A stretch of DNA of 64,000 bases from Periplaneta americana (taxonomy: Eukaryota > Arthropoda > Insecta > Blattodea > Blattidae): contig NC_091120.1 of the NCBI RefSeq assembly GCF_040183065.1, positions 182,670,396 through 182,734,395 on the forward strand, read 5' to 3'. Positions 1-10,574 of the stretch are shown in pieces; within the stretch, counting starts at the first letter, position 1, and each line of letters starts with the position of its first letter. Position numbers and translations under genes: made by a program. The notes under the pieces are model-generated. The model saw only the letters and a list, made by a program, of their open reading frames with translations, searched no databases and was not told where the DNA came from.

Positions 1-80
1 GGAGACAAATAGGAAAGACTGGAGAATGCTGGGTTTGCAGTGAAATACCTGCTCTTGGGTAGAACACTATGAATGAATGA
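1..80 (+). pseudogene. 3' end of a LINE, C-terminal shred plus (GAAT)n tail
   Basis: The first frame reads a short DRxxWRxL-like peptide typical of the last residues of RTE/CR1-type LINE proteins, then stops and runs into a GAATGAATGA tail. The same design (short basic C-terminus followed by a CATT/GAAT tetranucleotide tail) is seen in better form at 21471-21846. The element enters from the left edge, so its identity rests on few residues. Confidence 0.4.
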
Positions 81-814
81 TTACAACAGCGAATGCGATA
101 GCGTAGCTATAACACCACCTAGGATAATATGGCAAGAGTTTTATCGGAGAAAAAAAGAAAAAACGTTGAAAGTAATAAAATAAGCTAATTTACTGTTGTT
201 TTTGCACGTCTATGAGTACGTAAATGGAAAAGGTCGAATTTAATTGTAGCCTCAGCTCGTTCCAAGCAATATGATTATGTTCACCATACATGAAGAGGAA
301 GCAGATACATATTTCGATAATAATCATAATTTGCGCTAATGCAGACACTTGCTACTTTATCAGCAGTAGCCGCTTCCCAAGGACCGTCCTTATACCTGGT
401 TTAGGCATGAAAATACGATCGAGATCACACGTGTGGGAGACTAGAAATTGATTGCCGATTAATCAGATGGAACTGGAAGGAGATAAACGTATGGACGCCC
501 ATGCAGGCGGCCCACGCGAGATAACGCGTACGCTACATGTTACTGCCCTCCTCAGCCTTCGATTCATTCGCTCAATGCAAGAGCGAACCATGTTCAGAGT
601 TGTGTCCACTTGTTCCGGTTTCGCAGGTTCTCTCCTCATCTCCTTACAGATCTTTGATAAAGTTGCAGGTTTTATTTTATGCCATTACACGATAAGTGAA
701 TTTAAAAATTGGAATTTTATACAAAGCTCAGTTTACTTATCTGTTTTATGGGATCGTATGCTGGTGCCAGAACTCTGTGTACCTTTCGGTCTGAATTAGA
801 CAGTCACTACAATA
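81..814. other. No recognisable gene
   Basis: One open frame (452-799, + strand, 115 codons) has no domain, repeat or coding signature I recognise. The interval ends exactly where the first Helitron begins. Confidence 0.5.
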
Positions 815-2218
815 TCTAGTATATATATAATTTGAACTGGTAATGGAAATTACGGGAAAACGGCTGAACGGATTTTAATGAATGCCCCGTCATTTTGAAG
901 CTTGGCATCCGAGGATTTTCAGAGAAATAGTAACTTTCAGTGAAGCGTTAGTTTTCCTACATAATTTTCCTATTTTCCAAAATCCATTTGTCGTCAGTTT
1001 TGAGAACTAATAGCTTTCCAGAACAAGATAAACACTAAAATAAACAATATCATGGAGGCCATGACTCCAGCATTGCCAACAGATTCTCTGACATAATGTC
1101 AATAGGTCGATCTTCATTTGTCTCTATACTGGTTACTAAAAACTTCAAAACTTATTTACTTACTTACAAATGGCTTTTAAGGAACCCGAAGGTTCATTGC
1201 CGCCCTCACATAAGCCCGCCATCGGTCCCTATCCTGTGCAAGATTAAGCCAGTCTCTATCATCATACCCCACCTCCCTCAAATCCATTTTAATATTATCC
1301 TCCCATCTACGTCTCGGCCTCCCTAAAGGTCTTTTCCCCTCCGGTCTCCCAACTAACACTCTATATGCATTTCTGGATTCGCCCATACGTGCTACATGCC
1401 CTGCCCATCTCAAACGTCTGGATTTCAAGTTCCTAATTATGTCAGGTGAAGAATACAATGCGTGCAGTTCTGTGTTGTGTAACTTTCTCCATTCTCCTGT
1501 AACTTCATCCCGCTTAGCCCCAAATATTTTCCTAAGCACCTTATTCTCAAACACCCTTAACCTATGTTCCTCTCTCAGAGTGAGAGTCCAAGTTTCACAG
1601 CCATATAGAAGAACCGGTAATATAACTGTTTTATAAATTCTAACTTTCAGATTTTTGGACAGCAGACTGGATGATAAGAGCTTCTCAACCGAATAATAAC
1701 ACGCATTTCCCATATTTATTCTGCGTTTAATTTCCTCCCGAGTGTCATTTACATTTGTTACTGTTGCTCCAAGATATTTGAATTTTTCCACCTCTTCGAA
1801 GGATAAATCTCCAATATTTATATTTCCATTTCGTACAATCAAAACTTATTACGAAGGTTATATTATCATGAATAAAATTTACAGATCTGGTTTTCTGTTG
1901 TGCAATTTTCTCAGTACAGCTGTGTAACGTGTAGGATAGGTTATTAATAAACTACAAAACTCAAGAAGGTTTGTTGACATTATAACCATTAAAACTGAAC
2001 TATTACAGGTAATTGTTTGGTGTTTTTGACAAAGTTAAACCTCATTGAGTCATTACGTTACTTTTAATGTAACATAACTCGCGGAGCATATTTAATTATT
2101 ATGGAAGCAAGTAACTTTCAAAATATCTGATATTCTGTCTGGAAAATATATCTAAAAAAAATCTTTATTTAAACTTCTAATGAACTTGGTCTGCAGCATT
2201 TGCTGCACAAGCCACTAG
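815..2218 (+). mobile_element. Non-autonomous Helitron, copy A
   Basis: The left end starts TCTAGTATATAT directly after an A. The right end is GCAGCATTTGCTGC (a 6-bp stem hairpin), ten bases, then the terminal CTAG at 2215-2218. A 5' TC, a hairpin about ten bases before a 3' CTRR end and insertion after A are Helitron hallmarks. The AACTGGTAATGGAAATTAC block near the left end recurs in copies B and C. No Rep/helicase coding remains, so it would need enzymes in trans. The base after CTAG is G rather than T, a small deviation. A LINE is inserted at 1157-1838. Confidence 0.75.
1157..1838 (-). mobile_element. 5'-truncated RTE-like LINE, copy A (nested in Helitron A)
   Basis: Non-LTR retrotransposon remnant flanked by a perfect 12-bp target-site duplication TCAAAACTTATT (1145-1156 and 1839-1850). 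The 3' end, at the left on this strand, carries a TTAC tandem tail. The minus frame 1842-1177 stays open for 221 codons. It covers the region downstream of the reverse transcriptase palm: FKYLGATVTN, then YKTVILPVLLYGCETW, then the basic [15 protein letters not shown] and the end AAMNLRVP. Catalytic motifs are missing because of 5' truncation, so it is dead. Clade RTE-like is my judgement from the YGCETW and GRPRRRW style of C-terminus. Confidence 0.85.
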
Positions 2219-2690
2219 GCTTTATATAATTCACAAGAATAATACTGATGCTTCATTGACAGTGGCGGCTCGTGAAGTGTACTAATGCGTCCAAACTTCT
2301 GTCGACGCGGAAAAAATGCGAACCACTACTGCAGATTGACTGACATCATCTGGCTAACCTTTCACCCTTTACTTTTCAAGTAACTTGAATTAAAGTCACT
2401 TGATTCGACGAACTTGCAAAGTGTGAACTATGTTTCAAGTTTACTTGAAGCCAAGTGACGGCTTGAATTCAAGTTTTAAGTGAAGTTGAATCCCTTTCTA
2501 CTTAACTTGAAAGGACACTTGAAGAGTGTGAACGTCACTTGATAACTTGAATTCAAGGGGAAAAGCGCGGAAATTTAAATTAACAGCTGTTTTAAGAGCG
2601 TTAAATTAACAGCTGATTGTTTTTCTGTTCTAGTGGGAACGTAAAAATATAGGAAACAATAGTCAGTGAAATAGTGACCAAATATTTGAG
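2219..2690. other. Non-coding; hAT-like end and ACTTGAA-rich stretch
   Basis: CAGTGGCGGCTC near 2262 matches the start of the hAT at 19996, but no partner end or 8-bp duplication was found. From about 2380 to 2560 the words ACTTGAA, CACTTGA and their reverse complement TTCAAGT recur about a dozen times. No open frame of interest. Confidence 0.45.
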
Positions 2691-2895
2691 TTTCCGAAGT
2701 TGTATAAAACTCACGGAGGCCTGTGGATTATAGAAACTGCAAAGTTACGTGACAGAAATACAAAGGAGCTTCCAAGGAAGGAAGAGTTCATTGAAGAGTT
2801 GAACAGCAGCGATTTTAACGTGGATACAGATGAAATATGAAAGACAATTAAAAACCATTAAACAGTAGATAGAGAAGAAGGAATATCTTGCCTTT
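2691..2895 (+). pseudogene. MADF-like domain relic
   Basis: Reading FPKLYKTHGGLW then LRDRNTKELPRKEEF and, after an in-frame TGA, KTIKN resembles the MADF DNA-binding fold (aromatic LW, YRDRN-like strand, then KxKIKNLR). MADF occurs in host regulators and in PIF/Harbinger accessory proteins. Two stop codons (near 2838 and 2859) show it is not functional. Alternative: chance resemblance. Confidence 0.45.
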
Positions 2896-3043
2896 ATTGC
2901 ATATGAAGAATACTTTAATTTACAGGTGAAAAATGTTACAATTTCAGTTTAAATGTGTGTAAATACAAAATTTCATTGTGACTCCTGATTTTTTTAATAT
3001 GTTAGGAAAACAAAACTGCAATCACTTCAGATATTCAAATAAG

Positions 3044-3770
3044 GAAAATCTCATCCAGAGAATTGGCGTCTGGAAAGTTCTCCAAAATGCTGGCTGCGTT
3101 TCCACGTTAGATGGCTATTGCTATTCGTTGCCGTAGGTAATTGGTGCAGTGAGGGTGTCCAGTAACAGTCACCAAACTTCTACCAATTTCGGAAACCAGA
3201 TCTTTTGTTTCTTTACACCAGGAGCCTATTGTTTCCACAGCAAAGACGATGAAATGTAATTGTCTACTAGATGTACGTATTTACGACGTTTTCTGCGTAC
3301 GGCAGATTCTGCTGCAGAGCTTGCGATTTTAGAAGTTGATGGCAAGTGAGATGGAGCTAAGGTATGCACGCATGTCGTATCCCACATTAGCGAGTTTCCT
3401 CTGCTCTACGGGATCAAGGTTAATCCATCAGGGCGCTTTCCATCCGTGCGACTAATCCCAGTGGGTTCTAAAATAGCAGCGACACCAGAAGATGTTAATG
3501 CTCTCTTGATAATGTCGTTAATTGTTGAATGTATAAAAAAAGTCCCTTATTCTTGACACAGTTCAGAGCGTGATGACCATGTCGACAACTTTCCCACATA
3601 CACATTTATGTGGTTGGCAGATTTTTCATCCAAGACATAGAGCGACTGCAGTCTTAAAAGATTTGTTATCCATCAGCGTTCCAATATTTAGGGAAGGTAG
3701 AGATTGTAGCCAGCACCCTGCTTCTTTTTCTTGTAGAGCCAAAAGTCGAGCTTGGTCTGTTTCTAATACT
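3044..3770 (-). pseudogene. Retroelement C-terminal region with RLE-like endonuclease domain, decayed
   Basis: On the minus strand broken frames give, in order: ETDQARLLALQ, NIGTLMDNKSF, a Cys/His cluster (CQPHKCVCG), RTDGKRPDGLTLIP, LMWDTTCVHTLAPSHL, a KRKYVHL region, then FAVETIGSWCKE and RGNAASILE. The RPDG followed by a later WDTT has the form of the PD-(D/E)xK restriction-like endonuclease that follows the reverse transcriptase in RLE-type elements. At least two frameshifts and several stops are present. Its upstream part is cut off at 3770 by the palindromic TA element. Confidence 0.65.
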
Positions 3771-3772
3771 TA

Positions 3773-3986
3773 GGGGAGAGTCGGGTAGTATCGGACATCG
3801 GGTAATATCGGACAGTGCGTTTCTTTCATCTACCACCATATGGTAGTACTTGAATGACATGGTTACGTTTCTCTATGCGACATCACAGAAACGTAACCAT
3901 GTCAATCAGGTACTATCATCGTGTGGTAGATGAAAGAAGCTCACTGTCCGATATTACCCGATGTCCGATACTACCCGACTCTCCCC
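3773..3986. mobile_element. Palindromic TA-flanked MITE, copy 1
   Basis: 214 bp that is one imperfect palindrome. The first about 45 bases, beginning GGGGAGAGTCGGGTAGTATC, are perfectly repeated in reverse at the other end, and pairing continues with few mismatches to the centre. TA is present on both sides (3771-3772, 3987-3988), as for Tc1/mariner-type insertions. No coding capacity. A near-identical copy lies at 54227-54440. Confidence 0.85.
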
Positions 3987-3988
3987 TA

Positions 3989-4675
3989 CTTACTGGCTTT
4001 TAAGGAACCCGGAGGTTCATTGCCGCCCTCACATAAGCCCGCCATTGGTCCCTATCCTGAGCAAGATTAATCCATTCTCTATCATCATATCCCACCTCCC
4101 TCAAATCCATTTTAATATTATCTTCCCATCTACGTCTCGGCCTCCCTAAAGGTCTTTTTCCCTCCGGCCTCCCAACCAACACTCTATATGCATTTCTGGA
4201 TTCGCCCATACGTGCTACATGCCCTGCCCATCTCAAACGTCTGGATTTTATGTTCCTAATTATGTCAGGTGAAGAATACAATGCGTGCAGTTCTGTGTTG
4301 TGTAACTTTCTTCATTCTCCTGTAACTTCATCCCTCTGAGGCCCAAATATTTTCCTAAGCACCTTATTCTCAAACACCCTTAACCTAGGTTTCTCTCTCA
4401 AAGTGAGAGTCCAAGTTTCACAACCATAAAGAACAACTGGTAATATAACTGTTTTATAAATTCTAACTTTCAGATTTTTTGATAGCAGACTGGATGATAA
4501 AAGCTTCTCAACAGAATAATAACAGGCATTTCCCATATTTATTCCATGTTTAATTTCCTCCCGAGTATCATTTACATTTGTTACTGTTGCTCCAAGATAT
4601 TTGAACTTCTCCACCTCTTCAAAAGATAAATTTCCAATTTTTATATTTCCATTTCGTACAATATTCTCGTCACGG
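3989..4675 (-). mobile_element. RTE-like LINE, copy B
   Basis: Same family as 1157-1838. Two minus-strand pieces (4614-4312 and 4281-4000) are separated by a frameshift near 4300. Together they again run from FKYLGATVTN to the AAMNLRVP end. The 3' end abuts the right TA of the palindromic MITE, so the junction of the two insertions is blurred. Non-functional. Confidence 0.8.
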
Positions 4676-4815
4676 GTATGTTTCTAATGTACAAGATGTT
4701 ACAAGAGATTCTGGATGTGCCTAATAATTATATCATCCCAACAATTCTGGACATCTGGATGAGCTGGCGGATTAGAGTTCCTGGATATATCATACCACCT
4801 ATCCAAAGCCTCTAG

Positions 4816-5050
4816 AAAAATAATCACGTAGTGATTTAAGACGGCGCTTACTCCGTCGGATCCCGGCCACTTAGTCACTCATAACTAGTGCACCTCTGCA
4901 CATGTGTGGCCATTGTGCCAGTCATACATCTATGACGCAGTGCATGAGGGTAGGCCATTAGAGGGAACCCAAGAGGTGGAACTTAAACTGAGAGGATTCG
5001 ATCCGACATCGGGATGGGAATCCGGTGTGGCTTAGTGGATAGAGCGTTGG
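4816..5050 (+). mobile_element. SINE family A, left half (interrupted by a MULE)
   Basis: Matches the family A copy at 38775-39152: a GTGATTTAAGACGGCGC-type leader, then the tRNA-like head (TGTGGCTTAGTGGATAGAGCG). The element breaks at GAGCGTTGG (5042-5050) and resumes at 6571. Confidence 0.75.
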
Positions 5051-5185
5051 GTAGGTGGAAACTGCACACTTTGATCCGGAAACTGCACACCGCTTTTCGA
5101 GGGACCCACTAATCCTACCCGGATACTGCACAATTTACAAAATATGTCTCTTTTGCATTTGGCTGACTTTACATTGAAACTTCGT

Positions 5186-5841
5186 TTACTTCCTTCCTTC
5201 ATTGCTTTGCAGTCTAATAAAAGTACCAGTTTGTATGTCCAGAAGTTGATCCACGAATTCATACAATGAAGGATGACTGCTGTAAAAGCTGACATTAAAA
5301 TGCTTGTGAAATGATTCACAGCTATTTGTTGTGCGAGAGGTCGATGCAATCATGGCTGCCCATACAGTGGGAGGGAAAATGGCATCTTCGGAGATGCACG
5401 TTTCTAGTAAATAATCTGCATACTTCTCAAGTCTAGTATCTATCGGTTTTACCTCAGCCAGTTTCTTAGCGAAGAAATTCCCGACTTCCTCTGGATTTAA
5501 ATACATTATGCCAAATACCATCCTGAGCCACTGTCCTATCCCACTGTCTTCTTTGCACTCCTTCGCCAGTCCTACACGCTGTATTTTCAGCCACCATTCT
5601 TGCGCAAGATGGAAGCGGCAACCTACGAGTATAATAGCAACGTATTCCCAAGTTTCACCACTGCAGCATGTATAGCTAGTTCAAAGTCTATTACTATATT
5701 AGATGGAGTGAAGTTTTCCAATTCCTTGGCTTTATAAAATTTACAGTCCTCATATACCAGCACTAAATTTCCCCATTCACTTTCAGATGTAAACAACCGC
5801 TCCATTTCGAACAAAATTAAAAGACTTCGATAATAGTACAT
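5186..5841 (-). pseudogene. MULE transposase, C-terminal half, frameshifted
   Basis: MULE transposases cut and paste DNA with a DDE-type RNase H-fold domain. On the minus strand the first frame has IVIDFELAIHAAV (the motif around a catalytic Asp). After a frameshift near 5645 the second has GCRFHLAQEWW (the C-x2-H motif characteristic of MULE transposases), then WLRMVFGIMYLNPEEVG, FPPTVWAAM and RTTNSCESFHKHFN, whose Glu lies where the last catalytic residue of the DDE triad is expected. It ends at QSNEGRK. The split frame and missing N-terminus make it a pseudogene. It lies inside matching MULE inverted ends, which supports the assignment. Confidence 0.8.
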
Positions 5842-5852
5842 TATGCAACGAG

Positions 5853-5952
5853 CCTATAATGGTGGTAATTAAGACGCGAGTATGATTGTTTATGAAACGA
5901 GCGCAAGCGAGTTTCATAATTTTCATACGAGCGTCTTAATTACCATTATAGG
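5853..5952. repeat. 100-bp imperfect palindrome
   Basis: CCTATAATGGTGGTAATTAA at the left pairs with TTAATTACCATTATAGG at the right, with continued pairing through ACGCGAGTATGA / TCATACGAGCGT. It overlaps the start of the repeat shared with the 30-kb region. Confidence 0.7.
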
Positions 5953-6460
5953 CAAGTTTCATACGACTTTTTATGCTCGACCATATTTATAACTTGAAAT
6001 TATTCGTAAGTATTCATGTTATGGTTATGTAAGTGAGGAGCGGAACTGACCTGAATTGTGAGATGTGCGCAGACGCGAAAATATTGATTTTTTCCGAGGC
6101 ACGAATGTCATTGACCTTGATATAATTTAGAGAATAACATGAACATTAGGCTTGATATAACTTGGAAATTGATTTAGAATTGAAAAACGGGATGACAAAT
6201 TGAATTTATTTGAATATTATTTACAATTAACGCTAATTATTATAGTAACGGAACATAACCTTCTGCGACAGTATTGGATTTCCAGTCTCCGTGATTGCAT
6301 ATCCGAGAATAATCGATACTTGCGGTTTTATAATGGTACAATGGTGATTTCTGATTGGCTGAACAACTGAATTATAATGAATAGGTGTACTTTAATGAGG
6401 TGCATTAAAGGGCTACTACCAGGTGTATAATTATTACATTTCGGCATGGTCGAGCATAAA
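5907..6460. repeat. Dispersed repeat P, copy 1
   Basis: About 550 bp closely matching 29926-30495. It contains a 15-bp inverted pair TTTATGCTCGACCAT (left) / ATGGTCGAGCATAAA (right end), so it is probably a small terminal-inverted-repeat transposon. No coding. Both known copies sit inside other DNA transposons. Confidence 0.7.
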
Positions 6461-6570
6461 TTAAAACTATGTGTAGTATCGGCAAAGCAGGTCGAAAACT
6501 TTTTGGTGTGCAGTTTCCTTATGACCGTAATCCAGGTAGCAAATTTTGGTGTGCAATTTCCGATGCCCGA

Positions 6571-6722
6571 GAGCGTCAGCAGGTAGAGCTGAAAACCCGG
6601 GTTCAAATCCCGGTGCCGGAGAGAATTTTTCTCCGTTCCACTCATCCTTCATCATGTGATGACGCAGAATTTCTGCACGGAAATATCGTATGTACTTCGG
6701 TACATCGTAATAATATAAAATT
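6571..6722 (+). mobile_element. SINE family A, right half
   Basis: Continues the SINE from 5050: GCTGAAAACCCGGGTTCAAATC includes a good RNA polymerase III B-box, then GGAGAGAATTTTTCTCC and the tail with ATGTACTTCGGTACAT (6690-6705). Confidence 0.8.
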
Positions 6723-7385
6723 TTGCTCCAAAACTGGCATTTCTTCTGGGACAGTATCTGTATAACAGATAACGATATTCACTAGGAAAGAATAAATCAC
6801 ATTGATCCAACGGTTCTCAGTATTTAAACGAGTGGATACGTTCGCAGATTTAAAACTGAACAACGGTTGTGAAGTAAACCAGGTGCGAAATATTTGAAAT
6901 CTCGCTCTTACGCCATTTATGAAGTCAAGAGGCAGTTGTCTGCCGGACCAGCTAACCTCCAAAGACTGCCCACACAGAGTTGTCAACTCTGGCCGCTGCA
7001 GTGGGAATCCAACCGTTTCAATTCAAATGTTCTTAACAGCATATTTGAAACTGCCACAAGGACGGCCCCCTCACCTCCAAAGATGAATTTTAACACCTCA
7101 CTCCCTCCTAACCTTTTGTTACGCTACCAAGACTTTGAATATTATTTATAACGAGTGTGTGAACTCTCATTCCCATATTTGGATCACGTGTTTTTTAGAA
7201 CCTGCCATTTAAAAGTAAATTTTCATAGTGAAGGTCAGAATATTACTATCATTATTTTTTCTTTCTTGTGTTGCTTTAATTCAGTCTATTTTCCAATCTG
7301 TCTTCTTTCGTTCCCTATTTCATTTTTAATTTGTCATGATAAGAAGTAGGCCTATATTAGCTGGGTCACTGGCTGAGAAAAAAAC
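6723..7385. other. No recognisable gene
   Basis: Several short frames without domains on either strand. AT-rich from 7150. Nothing supported. Confidence 0.5.
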
Positions 7386-7892
7386 TGCCTACTGAAGGAT
7401 GCCCTGGCAGAAATGGTGAACGGGAGAAGAAGATATCAGATGATTGACGGCATTATAGTGTATTAATATTGTATTGTATTAATAAAATTCATACATAAAA
7501 ATCGAAATAATTTTGAATTGTATTCTCATAGTTATGAAACAAAAGGTATGAATTCTTTAAGATTGTTTGAACCAAAATGCAACACTGTTACAGTATTTAA
7601 TCATAGTAGTAATTTAGGCCCAAGAATATATAACAAATTTATATTTAAATATCCTAATCTTGTCAATTCTAATAGTTCTAGTATTAAATTTAAAAAGTTA
7701 TGTATGGATTTTATAAAAATTGTAAATTTAAAATTATATACTATAATTGCATAGTAGACATAAGACAAATTGTTTTGTATAATAAATTAATTTCAATTCA
7801 GGAATCCGCCCCTGAGCACGAGTTCTACTCTTTCAGGGGCGAGCTAAGTTTTTCTGTAAATATTATATTTTATGTTACAATTAATTATTAGC
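7386..7892 (+). pseudogene. LINE C-terminal relics
   Basis: 7386-7465 resembles a decayed LINE reading frame. 7518-7754 encodes SHSYETKGMNSLRL then LGPRIYNKF, the pattern of the extreme C-terminus of jockey/CR1-type reverse transcriptases (compare MGMKLYNKLPSQ at 18000-18647). It is followed by a non-coding tail and a long TAAA tract, as expected of a LINE 3' end. Confidence 0.5.
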
Positions 7893-7984
7893 AAAATAAA
7901 TAAATAGATAAATAAATAAATAGATAAATAAATAAATAAATAAATAAATAGATAAATAAATAGATAAATAAATAGATAGAGAAA

Positions 7985-8075
<91 letters not shown>

Positions 8076-8078
8076 ATA
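7893..8078. repeat. (TAAA)n microsatellite, LINE tail
   Basis: About 46 tetranucleotide units with scattered TAGA variants. It directly follows the LINE C-terminus and probably grew from its 3' tail. The open minus-strand frame of YLFI repeats is meaningless. Confidence 0.9.
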
Positions 8079-8084
8079 TCTTCA

Positions 8085-8310
8085 AATCTCCAAACATATT
8101 CTTAATATTTGGGCCGTTTTCTAGGTGATGAATGTTGTATTTACGTTGTCAGAAATACTCAGACGTGAACGTGTTTATGACACGATGTCTTACCAATATG
8201 CGGGGACTTGGATTCTCATCACAACAGACCACGTTGTACTGTTTTGCTGATTTCTTTAGACTCAGACGCATTCTACGAAATCGGCGGAGCAGTGTAATGG
8301 GTAAATTTAC
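8085..8310. repeat. Dispersed repeat Q, copy 1
   Basis: Shares GTCAGAAATACTCAGACGTG, the CGTTGTACTGTTTT block and GGCGGAGCA with 45540-45740. Both copies follow a TAAA-rich tract, suggesting a common LINE-associated unit. No coding. Confidence 0.6.
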
Positions 8311-8569
8311 GGCAACATTATCTGTGGGAATATTCCTATGGAATTCCCTCTTTCTCGTTTCTTATTTAATTGTCTTTTTTTAACTTGTCTGCCTTATTCC
8401 CTTTCGTTTTTAATTCCCAAATATTTCTGGACTTTTTCCGCCCCTTATTTCTTTATATCTTACTTTTTAAATAAATGCTTTCTCTTTCTTCCTTTCTAAT
8501 TTATATTTTTTTCCCTTCCTTTCTCTGTCTTTTTTATTTTTTTCCGATTTTATTTCTATTTTAATGTTA

Positions 8570-8654
<85 letters not shown>

Positions 8655-9180
8655 GTTTATTTCTCTTAATATTCTGCAGTGGGCTGGACTCAGAAGGTTC
8701 CTTCGTTACAGGAACATACGATTACGGGTATAAAAGTCACACACAATATTTATTCACCAGTTCACATGTAAATGCAAATTAAGGCCGTTTGCTTGAGTAA
8801 CAGTAAATGGGAATTAATTAAACATGATTATAAATTGGTAACAACCTGCTCCTAATGCAATATAAAAACTTGTTCAAGCTATAATGTCGATAATAGAACA
8901 GCTTATGTGAATTGAATGACGTTCGAATGAAGTGGACACTGTGTACATCACAGACCTAACTCTTGTCTGTTACAGTTTTGAGAAGAGAGATGGTGGAAGT
9001 GGTTTATCGGAAGTAACTTTTTAGAATCAGAATTCCGTTCTGTTTCATTATAATAGTATGATGAGTTTTTGGGTTTTACAAATATAAGTCTGGAAATTCT
9101 ACATTCAAGATTTTTTCAACCATTTTGGGGTTCCAGCTTCGGGTTCGAGGCCTGGGAGGTTGTTTTTTTCTTGTTAGGAG
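8311..9180. other. Non-coding, with (ATT)n at 8571-8650
   Basis: Pyrimidine-rich stretch, an ATT trinucleotide run of about 26 units, then unremarkable AT-rich DNA. No frame with recognisable protein content. Confidence 0.55.
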
Positions 9181-9535
9181 GGAGGGAACATTTAAAATCA
9201 TCCATACCTCCACACCCCCTTACCTAGCATCTCGTTTTGTTTACCTTTCACTGCCTCGAACCCGGAACATGTTCCTTCTCTTTATTCCTCTGCACAGAAC
9301 ATCCTTCTACTCATCATCTTTCAGCATATCTATTCCACGCCTCTGGAATTCTCTCCCTGACCATGTCAGAGACTGTCGGACAATATCAAAATTCAAATTT
9401 AAATTAAAAAATCACATTCTAGTTCATGGAATTGCGTGTTGAACACCTGTCAGGTTGCGCAACTTCGGCTTAACCCGTGACATATAGTAAATATTGTAAC
9501 TATGCTGTTGTAAAATTGACAATTAATATGTAATG

Positions 9536-9593
<58 letters not shown>

Positions 9594-9811
9594 CATTGCT
9601 ATCTCTGTTTTCTTTCTTTTTTCTTGTATTAGCTCGATGAGAGCTCTATAGTGTTCTTTTGACCCTGTTGACCCTCTATAGGGCTTTAACTTAATTTCTA
9701 TTATTTTCATCAGTGTTTGTATTTCTTTTTTGTATTTATATGTGCTATCTGGTAGGATGGAAGAAAAGGCCTTATGGCCTTAATCCTGTCAGATTAAATA
9801 AATAAATAAAT
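9181..9811 (+). pseudogene. Jockey/CR1-like LINE, C-terminus and 3' UTR
   Basis: The frame ending at 9442 gives IPLHRTSFYSSSFSISIPRL then WNSLPDHVRDCRTISKF, the conserved end of a LINE reverse transcriptase (compare 28905-29114). The 3' UTR holds an ATT run (9538-9586), the hairpin-like AAGGCCTTATGGCCTT (about 9765-9780) and ends TGTCAGATTAAATAAATAAA. The same UTR end occurs at 29480-29520 and 35360-35420. Confidence 0.75.
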
Positions 9812-9829
9812 AAATAAACATCCCACGCA

Positions 9830-10155
9830 CTACGACCTGAGGTCTATTATACATCCTCCTATATGGGATGAGTTGTGTGCCCACCAATACTCTACGCGCA
9901 CCGACTTAACCACTTGACCCCCCCCCCCCTAACGACCGGTCCCTACAGCCAACAGAGTCCATTTACCAATCCTGCTTCGGCAACCCTCCCTCCCCAAGGC
10001 TCCCTTAACGATTCGAGGCGGAAGACCTCCCCCGAGAAGGTCTGCCCCGGGTTCCGTTGCAGAAGCTATCCATCATCACTTGAATACAATCCACGGAGGC
10101 CGGTCGAGAGAGCCAGCAGCTTCGGAGGGCCGCTTGTAGAGCGATCTGAAAACCA
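9830..10155. other. GC-richer non-coding unit in front of a SINE
   Basis: Less AT-rich than its surroundings, with a C10 run near 9920. The pairing of such a unit with a divergent minus-strand SINE recurs at 49500-50075, so it may be part of one composite repeat. No protein recognised. Confidence 0.4.
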
Positions 10156-10199
10156 GAAGAAGTAACGGGATGATGAATGAAAGGATGGTAGGGGAGGAA

Positions 10200-10382
10200 A
10201 GGAAGTGGCGAAGATAAGTGGGGTTTCAATCGCCTGATAAAGTTACCGGATATTCATCCATAGGAGTGAGGGAAAAATCCCGAAAAAAACTCACCCAGGC
10301 AACTCGTCCCGACCGGGAATCGAACCCGGGCCCGCTGGGTTCGGAGTTAGACTCGTTAATCCCTCAGCCACAACGGTGGACG
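10200..10382 (-). mobile_element. Divergent SINE family C-like element
   Basis: GGGAATCGAACCCGGGCC on this strand is a reversed B-box. GAGGGAAAAATCCCGAAAAAAA matches the body of family C (for example 41090-41130). Confidence 0.65.
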
Positions 10383-10527
10383 GGAAGTTGGTTTACTCGT
10401 CTAGTCCGTTATGCTTGGCTACCCCAACCAAATAAACATAAAATGATAACGCAAAAGCAATGTGTAGAATATATAACCTATATTGTGAATATATACTTCT
10501 GTTCATCTAACTCTAATTGATCTATTT

Positions 10528-10574
10528 TATTGGGTTATTTTACGACGCTTTATCAACATTTAGGTTTTTTTAGC
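10528..10574 (-). repeat. SINE 3' tail fragment
   Basis: GGGTTATTTTACGACGCTTT is the reversed 3' tail shared by SINE families C and E. Confidence 0.6.

Larger units (their letters stand above)
5051..6570 (-). mobile_element. Mutator-like element (MULE) inserted in SINE A
   Basis: Both ends carry the inverted motif GGAAACTGCACAC (left) / GGAAATTGCACACC (right, reversed), each repeated once more inside. The flanks GAGCGTTGG and GAGCGTCAG (7 of 9 identical) look like the 9-bp duplication expected of Mutator elements. Inside lie the C-terminal half of a MULE transposase and an unrelated repeat at 5907-6460. The N-terminal part of the transposase is missing. Confidence 0.7.

Noticed and set aside
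2262-2276. Complete hAT starting at 2262
   Set aside because: Only a left-end-like CAGTGGCGGCTC was found; no right end with a matching 8-bp flank was seen.
5466-5651. 61-codon minus frame
   Set aside because: Out-of-frame shadow of the MULE transposase, whose true frame there reads GCRFHLAQEWW.
7888-8097. (YLFI)n frame
   Set aside because: Translation of a TAAA microsatellite.
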